Source of the DNA: Pseudomonas guariconensis
Lineage (GTDB): Bacteria; Pseudomonadota; Gammaproteobacteria; Pseudomonadales; Pseudomonadaceae
Direction: 5' to 3'
Assembly (NCBI RefSeq): GCF_015680235.1
Contig: NZ_JADLJL010000006.1
Location: 62,001-126,000, forward strand
Length of the DNA stretch: 64,000 nucleotides
Under the pieces are notes generated by a model, which made no database searches, was not told where the DNA came from, and saw nothing but the letters and a program-made list of their open reading frames with translations. How positions within the stretch are numbered: position 1 is the first letter of the stretch; each line of letters begins with the position of its first letter. Of this stretch, positions 16,834 through 27,522 are shown one piece after another. Made by a program: the position numbers and the translations under genes.

Positions 16834-16927
16834 TGATCGCGGGACAAGCCCGCTCTCGTAGAACAACGCATAACCATCTGATTTTGCGCGCCTCTTGTGG
16901 GAGCGGGCTTGTTCCGCGATCAGGCCA
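16834..16927. repeat. Inverted REP pair (REPIN, spacer family A)
   Basis: TGATCGCGGGACAAGCCCGCT and its inverse at about 16898-16924 enclose AGAACAACGCATAACCATCT, the same spacer as at 13982-14001 in the same orientation. It separates the convergent kinase and pdxJ genes. Confidence 0.88.
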
Positions 16928-16936
16928 CGCGGAAAA

Positions 16937-17677
<741 letters not shown>

Positions 17678-17721
17678 GAAAGGGCTCTCCTGAAGTGTTA
17701 GCCCCACAGCATACGATGTGC

Positions 17722-18405
17722 TCAGCGCTTGCGAAACAGTTCCCGACTGACCAGCGGCTTGGGGCCCAGGTGCACCGCCAGGGCCTGGCGCATGAGGCGC
17801 TTGGCGGCCAGCAAGGCGCCAGGTGTCGCCCAGTCGGCCTGGCCCAGCGCCAGCAGCTCGGCACCGGTGAACAACCCGGGCTGCGCCAGGTGCACCCGTT
17901 CCAGGCCTGCATCCACCTGCAAGCGGTACAGGCCGCTGCTTTCGATCGGATCGTCGTTGATATCGCGGTCCAGTGCGAAGGCATACCCCAGCTCGTCCAG
18001 CAGGCGCCATTCGAAGGCACGTAGCAGGGGTTCCAGTGCACGCCCGGCGGCCAGGGCCTGGAGCGTCAGGGAATAGTGTTCGAACAAGCCGGGGTGCGGG
18101 GCCTCTGCCGGCAGCAGGCGCATCAGCAGCTCGTTGAGATAGAGCCCGCTGAACAGGGCGTCGCCGTGCAGCCAGCCGGCAATGTCGATGCTCTCCAGGT
18201 GGTAGACATTCTTCAGCTCACCACGCCCACGCAGTTCTACTTCCAGCTCCACGAACGGGCGCACCAGGCTGCCGCCTTTGCCCCGAGCACGGCGCAGCAC
18301 GGCCCGCACGCGGCCCTGCGGCGTGAAGAAGTCCACTAGCGCACTGGTTTCCTTGTAGGCACGGCTATGCAGCACGTAGGCCGGTTGGCCGACAGGTTGT
18401 TCCAT
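17722..18405 (-). CDS. recO: DNA repair protein RecO
   Basis: A 227-residue recombination mediator that helps load RecA on gapped DNA with RecF and RecR. The N-terminal OB fold is recognisable from [20 protein letters not shown] and [18 protein letters not shown]; a helical C-terminal domain follows. It belongs to the group lacking the four-Cys zinc site. It is 44 bases upstream of pdxJ. The start ATG at 18405 matches the common [15 protein letters not shown] beginning. Confidence 0.94.
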   Translation of the reverse strand: MEQPVGQPAYVLHSRAYKETSALVDFFTPQGRVRAVLRRARGKGGSLVRPFVELEVELRGRGELKNVYHLESIDIAGWLHGDALFSGLYLNELLMRLLPAEAPHPGLFEHYSLTLQALAAGRALEPLLRAFEWRLLDELGYAFALDRDINDDPIESSGLYRLQVDAGLERVHLAQPGLFTGAELLALGQADWATPGALLAAKRLMRQALAVHLGPKPLVSRELFRKR

Positions 18406-18429
18406 GGAAATCACTCGCCCCAGTTCGGC

Positions 18430-18560
18430 ATATGCCCCTGTAGGAGCGGCCTTGTGCCGCGAAGGGGCTGCGAAGCGGCCCCAATTCGTCATGCAGCGAC
18501 GCTTGAACGTGGGGGCCAACGCAGCCCTTCGCGGCACAAGGCCGCTCCTACAGGGGGGGT
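18430..18560. repeat. Inverted REP pair (family C)
   Basis: TGTAGGAGCGGCCTTGTGCC (18439-18458) and its exact inverse GGCACAAGGCCGCTCCTACA (18534-18553) flank about 75 bases inside the era-recO operon. This REP subtype (GAGCGGCCTTGTGCCGCGAA) is shared only with the element at 36607-36725. Confidence 0.88.
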
Positions 18561-18575
18561 GACCAGCCTGTGGGG

Positions 18576-19478
18576 TTACAGGTCGCCGTAGCCCAGCGAG
18601 CGCAGGGCACGTTCGTCGTCGGACCAGCCGCCCTTGACCTTGACCCAGAGGTTGAGCATGACCTTGGCGTCGAACAGCAGCTCCATGTCCTTGCGCGCCT
18701 CGGAGCCGATACGCTTGATGCGCTCGCCCTTGTCGCCAATGATGATCTTCTTCTGCCCGTCGCGCTCGACCAGGATCAGCGCGTGGATGTGCAGCACGTG
18801 ACCTTGCTGCTTGAACTCTTCGATTTCCACGGTGATCTGGTAAGGCAGCTCCGCTCCGAGCTGGCGCATGATCTTCTCGCGGACCAGTTCTGCGGCCAGG
18901 AAGCGGCTGCTGCGGTCGGTGATCTGGTCTTCGGGGAAGAAGTGCTCGTTCTCCGGCAGGTGCTTGGCGATCAGCGCCTCGAGGGCCTCGAGGTTGTGCC
19001 CCTGCTGGGCGGAGATCGGCACGATCTCGGCGTTCGGCAGTTGCTGCTGCAGCCATTGCAGGTGCGGGATCAGCTCGGCCTTTTCATCCATGCGGTCGGT
19101 CTTGTTGACCGCCAGGATCACCGGGCCAGTGACGTACTGGACGCGCTCGAGTACCAGTTGGTCCTCGTCGGTCCAGCGGGTACGGTCGACCACGAAGATA
19201 ACCACGTCGACGTCCTTCAGGGCCGCCGAGGCGTTGCGGTTCATGTAGCGGTTCAGGGCCTTGTCGTTGGCCTTGTGCATGCCGGGGGTGTCGACGTAGA
19301 TCGCCTGCACGTCACCCTCGGTCTTGATGCCGAGCATGTTGTGGCGGGTGGTCTGCGGCTTGCGCGAGGTGATCGCCAGCTTCTGGCCGAGGATGTGGTT
19401 GAGCAAGGTCGACTTGCCCACGTTGGGGCGGCCGACGATGGCCACATAGCCGCAGCGGGTCGGGTTGCTATCAGTCAT
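18576..19478 (-). CDS. era: GTPase Era
   Basis: A 300-residue ribosome-assembly GTPase. G1 is [10 protein letters not shown]3 is DTPGMH and G4 is [11 protein letters not shown]-terminal KH domain with [13 protein letters not shown] binds the 3' end of 16S rRNA. The start at 19478 has GGAG at 8-base spacing; the ATG two codons upstream sits too close to it. The first bases overlap the end of rnc, so era is translationally coupled to RNase III, as in most proteobacteria. Confidence 0.96.
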   Translation of the reverse strand: MTDSNPTRCGYVAIVGRPNVGKSTLLNHILGQKLAITSRKPQTTRHNMLGIKTEGDVQAIYVDTPGMHKANDKALNRYMNRNASAALKDVDVVIFVVDRTRWTDEDQLVLERVQYVTGPVILAVNKTDRMDEKAELIPHLQWLQQQLPNAEIVPISAQQGHNLEALEALIAKHLPENEHFFPEDQITDRSSRFLAAELVREKIMRQLGAELPYQITVEIEEFKQQGHVLHIHALILVERDGQKKIIIGDKGERIKRIGSEARKDMELLFDAKVMLNLWVKVKGGWSDDERALRSLGYGDL

Positions 19479-20160
19479 TGCCATTCTCCACGCCCAGGGC
19501 GATCAATGCGGCGGCAGCGGCGACCTGCTCGGCGATACGCCGGCTCACGCCCTGGCCACGGCTCTTGTTGTTCAGCAGCACCACTTCGCATTCGACGAAG
19601 AAGGTACGGCAGTGCGGTTCGCCCTGGATATCCACCACTTCGTAGCGCGGCAGTTCGCAGGCACGCGACTGCAGGAACTCCTGCAGGCGGGTCTTGGGGT
19701 CCTTGTTGGTGTCGACCAGCGTCAGGCCGTCGAACTCACCGGCCAGCCAGGCCAGAATGCGCTCGCGCGCCGCCGCCATGTCGGCGTCCAGGTAGATCGC
19801 ACCGATCAATGCCTCGAGCGCATCGGCCAGGATCGACTCGCGGCGAAAACCGCCGCTCTTGAGCTCACCCGAGCCCAGGCGCAGGTACTCGCCCAGGTCG
19901 AAGCCACGGGCCAGACGGGCCAGGGTCTCGCCCTTGACCAGGCGTGCGCGCAGGCGCGACAGCTGGCCTTCCCGGGCCTGGGGGAAACGCTCGAACAGCG
20001 CTTCGCCGACCACGAAGTTGAGGATGGCATCGCCCAGAAACTCCAGGCGCTCGTTATTGCGCCCGGCATAGCTGCGATGGGTCAGGGCCAGCAGCATCTG
20101 GTCCTGATTCTTGAAGGTATAGCCGAGCTTGCGCTCCAGGCGGGCAAGGGAAGCACTCAT
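19471..20160 (-). CDS. rnc: Ribonuclease III
   Basis: A 229-residue double-strand-specific endoribonuclease. The catalytic signature [14 protein letters not shown] begins at residue 36, the second acidic cluster is in [13 protein letters not shown], and a C-terminal dsRNA-binding domain (about 155-225) is complete. It processes rRNA precursors and many regulatory duplexes. It is downstream of lepB with a 164-base gap holding a strong hairpin, and overlaps era by 8 bases. Confidence 0.96.
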   Translation of the reverse strand: MSASLARLERKLGYTFKNQDQMLLALTHRSYAGRNNERLEFLGDAILNFVVGEALFERFPQAREGQLSRLRARLVKGETLARLARGFDLGEYLRLGSGELKSGGFRRESILADALEALIGAIYLDADMAAARERILAWLAGEFDGLTLVDTNKDPKTRLQEFLQSRACELPRYEVVDIQGEPHCRTFFVECEVVLLNNKSRGQGVSRRIAEQVAAAAALIALGVENGND

Positions 20161-20293
20161 GGGGCCACCCGTGGGTTGTTCAACGCGTTGTTCAAATCAA
20201 CATCCTGAAAGACTGTTTGGCTGTGGTCCACCACCTTGTGGGCAGCAGAATCTCTCGATCCCTGAGAACACAGCCTATGTCAGAAATGCATTC

Positions 20294-20316
20294 GGCGCTG
20301 TCTGCCAGACAGCGCC
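20294..20316 (-). terminator. Perfect 11-bp hairpin between lepB and rnc
   Basis: GGCGCTGTCTG-C-CAGACAGCGCC forms a perfect 11-bp stem, nine bases after the lepB stop and 134 bases before rnc. No T-run follows. It may be an attenuator or an RNase III processing site for rnc autoregulation, as the E. coli rnc leader is. Confidence 0.6.
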
Positions 20317-20324
20317 GTTGGGTA

Positions 20325-21179
20325 TCAATGGATCAGGCCAACCCGCGACAGGTTGGGGAAGTGGCTGAGCTTGGGCTCCGGCCAGCTCATCCAGACCGCG
20401 AAGGCCTTGCCGACGATGTTCCGATCCGGAACCATGCCGTGCAGTTCCTTCGGAATGTTCGGGTCGTCCCAGTAACGGCTGTCGTTGGAGTTGTCGCGGT
20501 TGTCGCCCATCATGAAGTAATGGCCGGCAGGCACGGTCCATTGCTGGTCCGGCGGCATGCGGTAGCGGCTCATCTCCTTGCGGATCAGGTGCTCGGCCTC
20601 GCCCAGTTTTTCCTTGTACAGCTGGGCGCTGCCCAGGGTACCGGGCTCGGTGCCGACCAGTTGCTCGGCTACCGGCTGGCCATTGACATACAGGCGCTTG
20701 TCGCTGGTGTAGCGAACCTGGTCACCCGGCAGGCCGACCACGCGCTTGATGTAGTTGACGTTCGGGTCGCTGGGGTAGCGGAACACCATCACGTCGCCCC
20801 GCTGCGGGTCACCGATCTCGATGACCTTCTTGTCGATCACCGGCAGACGAATGCCATAGGAGAACTTGTTCACCAGGATGAAGTCACCCACTTCCAGGGT
20901 GGGCTTCATCGACCCCGAAGGGATCTGGAACGGCTCGACCAGGAACGAACGCAGCACCAGTACGATGAACAGCACCGGGAAGAACGACTTGCCGTATTCA
21001 ACCAGCAACGGCTCCTTGTTCAGGCGCTCGAGCACAGCCATTTCAGGCTGGCTGACGCTGCCCTGGTAGTTGGCGACCGCCGCTCGCCGGCGCGGGGCCA
21101 GGAACAGCAGGTCGATCAAGCCCAACAGGCCGCAGACGGCAACGGCGATGACTAGCAACAGCGGGAAATTTAGCGACAT
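20325..21179 (-). CDS. lepB: Signal peptidase I
   Basis: A 284-residue inner membrane protease that removes Sec and Tat signal peptides. Two N-terminal transmembrane segments (5-28 and 65-80) precede the catalytic domain. The nucleophile Ser90 is in IPSGSMKPTL and the general base Lys145 in NYIKRVVGLPGD; box E is MMGDNRDNSNDSR. The gene begins five bases after the lepA stop, the conserved lepA-lepB pair. Confidence 0.96.
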   Translation of the reverse strand: MSLNFPLLLVIAVAVCGLLGLIDLLFLAPRRRAAVANYQGSVSQPEMAVLERLNKEPLLVEYGKSFFPVLFIVLVLRSFLVEPFQIPSGSMKPTLEVGDFILVNKFSYGIRLPVIDKKVIEIGDPQRGDVMVFRYPSDPNVNYIKRVVGLPGDQVRYTSDKRLYVNGQPVAEQLVGTEPGTLGSAQLYKEKLGEAEHLIRKEMSRYRMPPDQQWTVPAGHYFMMGDNRDNSNDSRYWDDPNIPKELHGMVPDRNIVGKAFAVWMSWPEPKLSHFPNLSRVGLIH

Positions 21180-21184
21180 AGGAC

Positions 21185-22984
21185 CTAGCTATCCAACCTG
21201 AGCACGGCGAGGAAGGCTTCCTGTGGGATTTCCACGTTGCCGACCTGTTTCATGCGTTTCTTACCGGCCTTCTGCTTCTCCAGCAGCTTCTTCTTACGGC
21301 TGACGTCACCGCCATAGCATTTAGCCAGTACGTTCTTTCTGAGTGCCTTGACGGTGGTACGCGCCACAATCTGGCCGCCGATGGCTGCCTGGATCGCCAC
21401 GTCGAACATCTGCCGAGGGATCAGTTCCTTCATCTTTTCAGTCAGCGCACGGCCCTTGTAGTGGGCGTTGTCGCGGTGAACGATCAGCGCCAGAGCATCG
21501 ACCTTGTCGCCGTTGATCAGCACGTCCAGCTTGACCAGGTTGGCCGACTGGTAGCGATCGAAATGATAGTCCAGCGACGCATAGCCACGGCTGGTCGACT
21601 TCAGCTTGTCGAAGAAGTCCAGCACCACTTCGTTCATCGGCAGGTCGTAGCGCACCTGCACCTGGCTGCCGAGGAACTGCATGTCGCGCTGCACACCACG
21701 CTTCTCGATGCACAGGGTGATGACGTTGCCCAGGTGCTCCTGGGGCACGAGGATGGTGGCGGTGACGATCGGCTCACGGAAGTCCTGCACGGCAGAGACG
21801 TCCGGCAGCTTGGACGGGTTGTCGACGTAGATGGTCTCGCCGGTCTTGAGGACCAGCTCGTAGATCACGCTCGGCGCGGTGGTGATCAGGTCCAGGTCAT
21901 ATTCGCGCTCCAGGCGCTCCTGGATGATCTCCATGTGCAGCATGCCGAGGAAGCCGCAACGGAAGCCGAAGCCCAGGGCGTCGGAGCTTTCAGGCAGGTA
22001 CTGCAGCGAGGAGTCGTTCAGGGTGAGTTTCGACAGCGCGTCGCGGAAGTCCTCGAAGTCGTCGGAACTGACCGGGAACAGCCCGGCATAGACCTGCGGC
22101 TGGATCTTCTTGAAGCCGGGCAGCACTTCGACCTCGGGGGTCGAGGACAGGGTCAGGGTGTCACCGACCGGGGCACCATGGATGTCCTTGATGCTGGCGA
22201 TGATGAAGCCCACTTCACCGGCCTTGAGGTCGGCGGTCTGGGTGTGCTTGGGGGTGAAGACGCCGACACTGTCGACCAAGTGCACCTTGCCGGTGGACTT
22301 GACCAGGATCTTGTCGCCTTTCTTGACCCGGCCATGGCGTACACGGACCAGGGAGACGACGCCCAGGTAGTTGTCGAACCAGGAGTCGATGATCAGCGCC
22401 TGCAGGGGTGCGTCGATCTCGCCTTCGGGCGCGGGGATGGTCTGCACCAGGCGCTCGAGCACCTCGTCCACACCCATACCGCTCTTGGCACTGCAGGCCA
22501 CGGCGTCGGTGGCGTCGATGCCGATGATCTTCTCGATCTCGTCTTTGACGCGGTCCGGGTCGGCCTGGGGCAGGTCCATTTTGTTCAGTACCGGCATGAC
22601 CTCCAGGCCCTGCTCGATGGCGGTGTAGCAGTTAGCCACGGATTGGGCCTCGACACCCTGACCGGCGTCCACCACCAGCAGCGCACCCTCGCACGCAGCC
22701 AGGGAGCGGCTGACTTCATAGGTGAAGTCGACGTGACCGGGGGTATCGATGAAGTTCAGCTGGTAGATCTTGCCGTCCTGGGCCTTGTAGTGCAGCGTGA
22801 CGCTGTGGGCCTTGATGGTGATACCGCGCTCGCGCTCGAGGTCCATGGAATCGAGGACCTGGGCTTCCATTTCGCGCGCAGTCAGGCCACCGCACATCTG
22901 GATGAAACGGTCGGCCAGCGTCGACTTGCCATGGTCGATGTGGGCGATGATGGAGAAATTGCGGATATGACTCAAATCACTCAC
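21185..22984 (-). CDS. lepA: Elongation factor 4 (LepA)
   Basis: A 599-residue translational GTPase that back-translocates stalled ribosomes and aids 30S assembly. G1 is [10 protein letters not shown]3 is DTPGHVDF and G4 is [10 protein letters not shown]. The LepA-specific C-terminal domain ends in [20 protein letters not shown]. It is the first gene of the lepA-lepB operon and is separated from mucD by a terminator and a REP-containing spacer of about 318 bases. Confidence 0.97.
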   Translation of the reverse strand: MSDLSHIRNFSIIAHIDHGKSTLADRFIQMCGGLTAREMEAQVLDSMDLERERGITIKAHSVTLHYKAQDGKIYQLNFIDTPGHVDFTYEVSRSLAACEGALLVVDAGQGVEAQSVANCYTAIEQGLEVMPVLNKMDLPQADPDRVKDEIEKIIGIDATDAVACSAKSGMGVDEVLERLVQTIPAPEGEIDAPLQALIIDSWFDNYLGVVSLVRVRHGRVKKGDKILVKSTGKVHLVDSVGVFTPKHTQTADLKAGEVGFIIASIKDIHGAPVGDTLTLSSTPEVEVLPGFKKIQPQVYAGLFPVSSDDFEDFRDALSKLTLNDSSLQYLPESSDALGFGFRCGFLGMLHMEIIQERLEREYDLDLITTAPSVIYELVLKTGETIYVDNPSKLPDVSAVQDFREPIVTATILVPQEHLGNVITLCIEKRGVQRDMQFLGSQVQVRYDLPMNEVVLDFFDKLKSTSRGYASLDYHFDRYQSANLVKLDVLINGDKVDALALIVHRDNAHYKGRALTEKMKELIPRQMFDVAIQAAIGGQIVARTTVKALRKNVLAKCYGGDVSRKKKLLEKQKAGKKRMKQVGNVEIPQEAFLAVLRLDS

Positions 22985-23126
22985 GGGTCAACACTCGAAA
23001 AGGCTGCGAGCCGGACGCCCGCCGAAAAATAGCCGGGAATTGTACCTCAAGCCGCGGGGTTATGGGAGATTCCTGATCAAGCGGCATGGCAGCCGATGCT
23101 TACCCTACGGGAACAGGCGCAGTATC

Positions 23127-23220
23127 GACCTACCCGCCCCGCGATCAAGGGCGCAGCCCCTTGCCACACGGGTTCGATAACAGAGTCGAGCCAATCGCGG
23201 GGCAAGCCCGCCCCACAGGA
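23127..23220. repeat. Diverged REP pair (family-B-like spacer) in the lepA-mucD gap
   Basis: CCCGCCCCGCGATCAAGGGC near 23134-23153 faces CAATCGCGGGGCAAGCCCGC at 23191-23210. The spacer keeps CAAGGGCGCAGCCCCTTGCC, a relative of the family-B core seen at 14060 and 31950. Apart from this and the mucD terminator, the 318-base gap holds only the lepA promoter region. Confidence 0.75.
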
Positions 23221-23257
23221 TGTACTGCGATCGGCGGCATATTTCATGAAATTCATG

Positions 23258-23284
23258 AAAAAGGGCAGCCGAAGCTGCCCTTTT
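23258..23284 (-). terminator. Rho-independent terminator of mucD with a UUCG tetraloop
   Basis: On the minus strand AAAAGGGCAGC-TTCG-GCTGCCCTTTTT gives an 11-bp stem closed by the very stable C(UUCG)G loop and followed by a T-run, 19 bases after the mucD stop. Confidence 0.9.
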
Positions 23285-23302
23285 CCTACGCCACCTTCAG
23301 GT

Positions 23303-24736
23303 TTATTCCGCCAGCTTGAAGGTGATGAAGCTCGCGCGGCCTTGGCGCAGTACGCGCATGGATACCGAACGGTTCTTCGGCAGGTCCTTGGCGATTTCGG
23401 TGAACTGCTTGGCCGAGGTGATCGCCTGGTTGTTCAGGTGGCTGATGACGTCACCTGGGCGCAGGCCGATCAGCGCTGCCGGGCCGTCCTGGATTTCCTT
23501 GATGACCACGCCGCCCTTGAGCTCGAGCGACTTCTTCTGCTCGGCGGTCAGGTCGGTCACGGAAACGCCCAGGCGGTTGCTGCTGCGCTCGGCGCCGCTC
23601 TGGCCACCGGTACCGATGTCGGCATCATCCTCCGGCAGTGCGCCGATGGTGATGTCCAGGTTCTGGCGCTTGCCGTTGCGAATGATGTCCAGGCGCGCCT
23701 TGTCGCCGTCCTTGAGGCTGCCCACCAGGTGCGGCAGGTCAGCCGACATGACGATCGGCTGGCCGTTCATGCTCAGGATGACGTCCCCCACCTGCAGGCC
23801 GCCCTTGGCCGCCGGGCCGTCTTCGAGCACCTGGGCCACCAGGGCGCCGGCAGGCTTGTCCAGGCCGAAGGATTCGGCCAGGTCCTTGTTGACCTCCTGA
23901 ATCACCACGCCCAGCCAGCCGCGGCTGACCTTGCCGTCTTTCTTCAGCTGGTTGGAGACATCCAGCGCCACGTCGATCGGGATGGCGAACGACAGGCCCA
24001 TGAAGCCGCCGGAGCGGGTGAAGATCTGCGAGTTGATACCGACCACCTCGCCCTTCATGTTGAACAGCGGGCCACCGGAGTTGCCTGGGTTGATCGCCAC
24101 GTCGGTCTGGATGAACGGCACGTAGGTGTCATTGGGCAGGGTCCGGCCCTTGGCGCTGACGATACCCTTGGTCACCGAGTGGTCGAAGCCGAACGGCGAA
24201 CCGATGGCCAATACCCACTCGCCGACCTTGAGCTTCTCGGAGTCACCCAGCTTGACGGTCGGCAGGTTCTTGCCCTCGACCTTGAGCAGGGCCACGTCGG
24301 TGCGCGGGTCGGTGCCGACCAGCTTGGCCTGCAGTTCACTGCGGTCGGACAGGCGCACGATGATCTCGTCGGCGTCGGCCACCACATGGTTGTTGGTCAG
24401 CACATAGCCGTCGCTGGAGATGATGAAGCCCGAACCGAGCGACTGCGCTTCACGCTGGCGATCGCCACGGGGCGAACGCGGCATCTGCGGCATGTTGCGC
24501 TCGAAGAATTCGCGGAACATCGGGGGCAGGCCTTCGAGGTCCGGCATCTGCCCGGCGGCGACACGGCGGTCCGGCAGTTTCTGTTTGGTACTGATGTTCA
24601 CCACCGCCGGCGAGGCCTGCTCGACCAGGGTGGTGAAGTCTGGCAGGGCTTCCTCGGCCTGGGCGGTGAGCACCTGGCCGAGCATCAGCACGGCGGCGAA
24701 CATCGAGAGATAGGATTTCAAGCGTGGTATCGACAT
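23303..24736 (-). CDS. mucD: Periplasmic serine protease MucD (DegP/HtrA family)
   Basis: A 477-residue protein with a signal peptide (about 1-27), a trypsin-like domain with triad His117 (TNNHVV), Asp147 (RTDVALLKV) and Ser220 (NPGNSGGP), and two PDZ domains. It degrades misfolded envelope proteins and dampens the AlgU stress response. The ATG at 24736 is the start of the signal peptide; the frame is open to 24790 but that part is not family-like. It is downstream of mucB in the algU cluster but follows a hairpin and 170 bases, so it may also have its own promoter. A mucC gene is absent between mucB and mucD, as in P. putida. Confidence 0.95.
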   Translation of the reverse strand: MSIPRLKSYLSMFAAVLMLGQVLTAQAEEALPDFTTLVEQASPAVVNISTKQKLPDRRVAAGQMPDLEGLPPMFREFFERNMPQMPRSPRGDRQREAQSLGSGFIISSDGYVLTNNHVVADADEIIVRLSDRSELQAKLVGTDPRTDVALLKVEGKNLPTVKLGDSEKLKVGEWVLAIGSPFGFDHSVTKGIVSAKGRTLPNDTYVPFIQTDVAINPGNSGGPLFNMKGEVVGINSQIFTRSGGFMGLSFAIPIDVALDVSNQLKKDGKVSRGWLGVVIQEVNKDLAESFGLDKPAGALVAQVLEDGPAAKGGLQVGDVILSMNGQPIVMSADLPHLVGSLKDGDKARLDIIRNGKRQNLDITIGALPEDDADIGTGGQSGAERSSNRLGVSVTDLTAEQKKSLELKGGVVIKEIQDGPAALIGLRPGDVISHLNNQAITSAKQFTEIAKDLPKNRSVSMRVLRQGRASFITFKLAE

Positions 24737-24897
24737 ACGGCTCCCGTCACAACGAGCGTAGTTAACAAAGTAAGGCCCTTGCACAAGCAAGAAAGGCCAG
24801 ACCCCGAGAAGCCTGACCTATAAAAAATTTACGAAAGGATTGCAAATGACAATGCTTTAATTTCATGTCAGCCGCATGACCTACGTGTTGTAGGAAA

Positions 24898-24917
24898 GCG
24901 CGCCATCATTGGCGCGC
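24898..24917 (-). terminator. Hairpin spanning the mucB stop codon
   Basis: GCGCGCC-AATGAT-GGCGCGC on the minus strand, followed by TTTCC, forms a 7-bp GC-only stem with the mucB TGA in its loop. It could terminate or attenuate transcription between mucB and mucD. Confidence 0.5.
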
Positions 24918-25871
24918 CTGGGCATCCTGGGGGCGCATGGACAAGGCGACACGCTCGGCGGTCCCCAGGGGAATCTCCCCGACCACCGTGACCATGACCT
25001 TGCCCTTGGGCGTATTGAGATGGCGCGAAACCGCCACCGTTGGCCCCAGCTGCGCCCGCGTGTCGGGGCCGACGTCATCGTTGACAGGCTCCAGGAACAC
25101 CGAGAAGCGTGCCAGGCCATCGTCATACATCAGGCTGCTGACCATGCTGTCGCGTTTCGGGTCGCGGCGTACCGAGCTGTTGATCAGCTCGAAGCCCGGC
25201 GGCAGCCAATCCGAACGCCAGCCAGCGACGGCCTCGGTACTGGCCGAGGCGACACGCTCGACCGGCTTGCACGCGGCGCTGGCCTTGAGGTCATCGTCGG
25301 TGGGCAGGTCATCGGTGTCCAGGCGGGTCATCTGGAAACGTTCGAGCAACTGGCTCTTGTCGTTGAGCATCAACGAGCGCAGCGGCAGGCCGGTGCGGCG
25401 ATCGAGGTGCAATTCGAAGGCGTAGCGGTGCTGGTCCCGTGGGCTGAGCGTGACGATCACGGCATCGCGACCGGCGACCCGCGACTTGCCTGCCACGCTC
25501 AAGTCGTACCAGCTCATCAGTTTCAGGGGATCGAGTACACGCGGTGCGGAGTCCGGTGGCGTGCCTACACCACTGGCCAGGGCCCCACTGACGCATTGCA
25601 CCTTGCCATCGACGCGCACGATTTCCTGGGCCGCGCCATCGAGCTGCAATAGACGCTCGCTGACCTTGCCGTCCTGGACGCGGTGCCAGATATCGTGGGA
25701 GGAGAAGCTGCCATTACGCTCGTAGACGAAGGAACCCTGGTAACTCTGCTCTTGCTCGGCCCGTGCCAGCTTGTTCAACCATTCACTCGCCTCGGGCGAG
25801 GAGTTGGCCGCCAGTGCCGGCACCGTCATGCAGCTGCCGAGCAGCAGCGACAGGAGAGGTAGCGCGCGCAT
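24906..25871 (-). CDS. mucB: MucB (RseB-like) regulator of AlgU activity
   Basis: A 321-residue periplasmic protein with a signal peptide (1-21, ending ALA) and the two RseB domains: an N-terminal LolA-like fold starting EASEWLNKLARAEQ, with SYQGSFVYERNG, and a smaller C-terminal domain. It binds the periplasmic part of MucA and shields it from AlgW proteolysis; detachment on envelope stress releases AlgU. It begins 12 bases after mucA. Confidence 0.95.
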   Translation of the reverse strand: MRALPLLSLLLGSCMTVPALAANSSPEASEWLNKLARAEQEQSYQGSFVYERNGSFSSHDIWHRVQDGKVSERLLQLDGAAQEIVRVDGKVQCVSGALASGVGTPPDSAPRVLDPLKLMSWYDLSVAGKSRVAGRDAVIVTLSPRDQHRYAFELHLDRRTGLPLRSLMLNDKSQLLERFQMTRLDTDDLPTDDDLKASAACKPVERVASASTEAVAGWRSDWLPPGFELINSSVRRDPKRDSMVSSLMYDDGLARFSVFLEPVNDDVGPDTRAQLGPTVAVSRHLNTPKGKVMVTVVGEIPLGTAERVALSMRPQDAQARQ

Positions 25872-25883
25872 GATCCTCCTTAC

Positions 25884-26474
25884 TTAACGGTTTTCCAGGC
25901 TGGCGGCGCGTGCGTAGGGCAGAGCGGTTTCGGTGCCCTTGAGCGCGGATTCCTGGGCATGCTGGCGCAGGTAGCCTGGCAGACGCTGGTCCCAGCCGGC
26001 CTGGTTCTGCAGCACGCCGTTGGCCATCGGCCCGGTCGGTTGCTCACTGCTTTCACTATAGCCTGCCAAAACAGCCGGGCCTTTGCTTTGTGGCACGCTC
26101 AGGCCTTGTTGGGCTGGCTGCTGGGAAGCGAGCTCGGCACCGGTGATCTCGTCCTGGTTGTACAGGCGCACGCCAGCGAGCACGGCCACGGTCACCGAGG
26201 CTGCGACAGCCAGGCGGCCGATGCTGCGCCATGGGCCTTGCTTGACCTTGGCAGGTACGGCTTCGTCGGCCAGCGCAGCGGACACCGCCGAGGCGATATC
26301 GAGTTTCGGCAGCACCAGCTCGTTGTGCATGGCTGCGCGGGCAACCTGGTAGCGCGACCAGGTGGCACGGGTTTCAGGATCGTCGACGGCGTTCAACACC
26401 CGACGCAGTTCCAGTTCGTCCGCTTCGTTATCCATCACCGCGGACAGCGATTCCTGCAAAGCTTCACGACTCAT
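25884..26474 (-). CDS. mucA: Anti-sigma factor MucA
   Basis: A 196-residue single-pass inner membrane protein. The N-terminal cytoplasmic domain (MSREALQESLSAVMDNEAD) sequesters AlgU. A transmembrane helix lies at about 85-105 (LAVAASVTVAVLAGV), and the periplasmic tail is where regulated proteolysis starts. The frame is intact to the end, so there is no mucA22-type truncation and the strain should not be constitutively mucoid for this reason. The gap to algU is 31 bases. Confidence 0.96.
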   Translation of the reverse strand: MSREALQESLSAVMDNEADELELRRVLNAVDDPETRATWSRYQVARAAMHNELVLPKLDIASAVSAALADEAVPAKVKQGPWRSIGRLAVAASVTVAVLAGVRLYNQDEITGAELASQQPAQQGLSVPQSKGPAVLAGYSESSEQPTGPMANGVLQNQAGWDQRLPGYLRQHAQESALKGTETALPYARAASLENR

Positions 26475-26505
26475 GGCGGTTCCTCTCTTGGCTGTCGCCG
26501 CTGTC

Positions 26506-27087
26506 TCAGGTTTCCTGCAACAACGGTTGCAGGGCTTTGTCTATGGCCTCCCGAGCGCGGAAGATTCGAGAGCGCACGGTACCCACCGGACATTGCATGA
26601 CGCTGGCAATGTCTTCGTAACTCAGTCCGTCGAACTCACGTAGGGTCAATGCCGTGCGCAGGTCCTCGGGCAGCTGCTGGATGGTGCGATGGACAGTGCC
26701 TTCGATTTCATCCCGCAACAACGCGCGCTCTGGGGACTCGAGATCCTTGAGACCATGATCGCCGTCGTAAAACTCCGCATCCTCGGAGCTCACATCGCTG
26801 TCTGGCGGCCGTCTTCCACGGGATACCAGATAGTTCTTCGCCGTATTGATGGCGATGCGGTACAGCCAGGTATAGAACGCACTGTCACCGCGAAAATTTC
26901 CCAGCGCCCGGTAGGCCTTGATAAAAGCCTCCTGCGCGACATCCTGGGCCTCGTGGGTGTCGTGTACGAACCGCACGATCAACCCGAGAATCTTGTGCTG
27001 ATACTTCAGCACCAACAGATCGAACGCTCGCCTGTCGCCGCGCTGCACGCGCTCGACCAGCTGCTGATCCTCTTCCTGGGTTAGCAT
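26506..27087 (-). CDS. algU: Extracytoplasmic-function sigma factor AlgU (sigma-22/RpoE)
   Basis: A 193-residue sigma factor. Region 2 includes the conserved DVAQEAFIKAYRALGNFRG and FYTWLYRIAINTAKNYLV. Region 4 has LREFDGLSYEDIASVMQCPVGTVRSRIFRAREAI. It directs envelope-stress and exopolysaccharide genes. I use the ATG at 27087 (MLTQEEDQQLVERV), the usual start; an in-frame ATG two codons earlier also exists. The gene heads algU-mucA-mucB and has its own GAACTT/TCTAT promoter upstream. Confidence 0.97.
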   Translation of the reverse strand: MLTQEEDQQLVERVQRGDRRAFDLLVLKYQHKILGLIVRFVHDTHEAQDVAQEAFIKAYRALGNFRGDSAFYTWLYRIAINTAKNYLVSRGRRPPDSDVSSEDAEFYDGDHGLKDLESPERALLRDEIEGTVHRTIQQLPEDLRTALTLREFDGLSYEDIASVMQCPVGTVRSRIFRAREAIDKALQPLLQET

Positions 27088-27146
27088 GAACACTCCTCAG
27101 TGATCTCGAAGGAGCGTTGCAACAGCCATCGTTCAGGCTTGCAACC

Positions 27147-27173
27147 ATAGACTCGGCGTTTGCGCAAAAGTTC
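27147..27173 (-). promoter_or_regulatory. AlgU-dependent autoregulatory promoter of algU
   Basis: On the minus strand GAACTT (27168-27173) and TCTAT (27147-27151) are separated by exactly 16 bp, the sigma-22/RpoE consensus (GAACTT-N16/17-TCtga). It lies 60 bp before the algU start. The rest of the 435-base algU-nadB gap should hold the nadB promoter; I see no other structure there. Confidence 0.85.
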
Positions 27174-27522
27174 TCCCCTCCAAGCAAGTTTCCTGCGGCC
27201 CTTGGTCGGCTCGCACGAAAGACGCAGCGCGGACATGGCCGGCTGCGTCGATAATCAGGTCTCGAATACGCACGTGTCAGCCCGGATAGAGCTGCTGCCA
27301 TGCATCGCCGCGGCATTCAGTGACGTACGGGCAGCCTTCTTAGGATTTCCGCCGGTATCGGAAAGTTCCCACAAAGATCGCCTCGACGGCGCAGATGCCA
27401 TTGGAAATCAGGCACCTGTGGCTGCTATAAAGGCAGCCGGACAGGATCAACGATAGTTTCACAATGCCATCTGTGCATGACTATTGTGCCGCTCCCCCTC
27501 TCAAGATTACTAGTGTCAAGAC

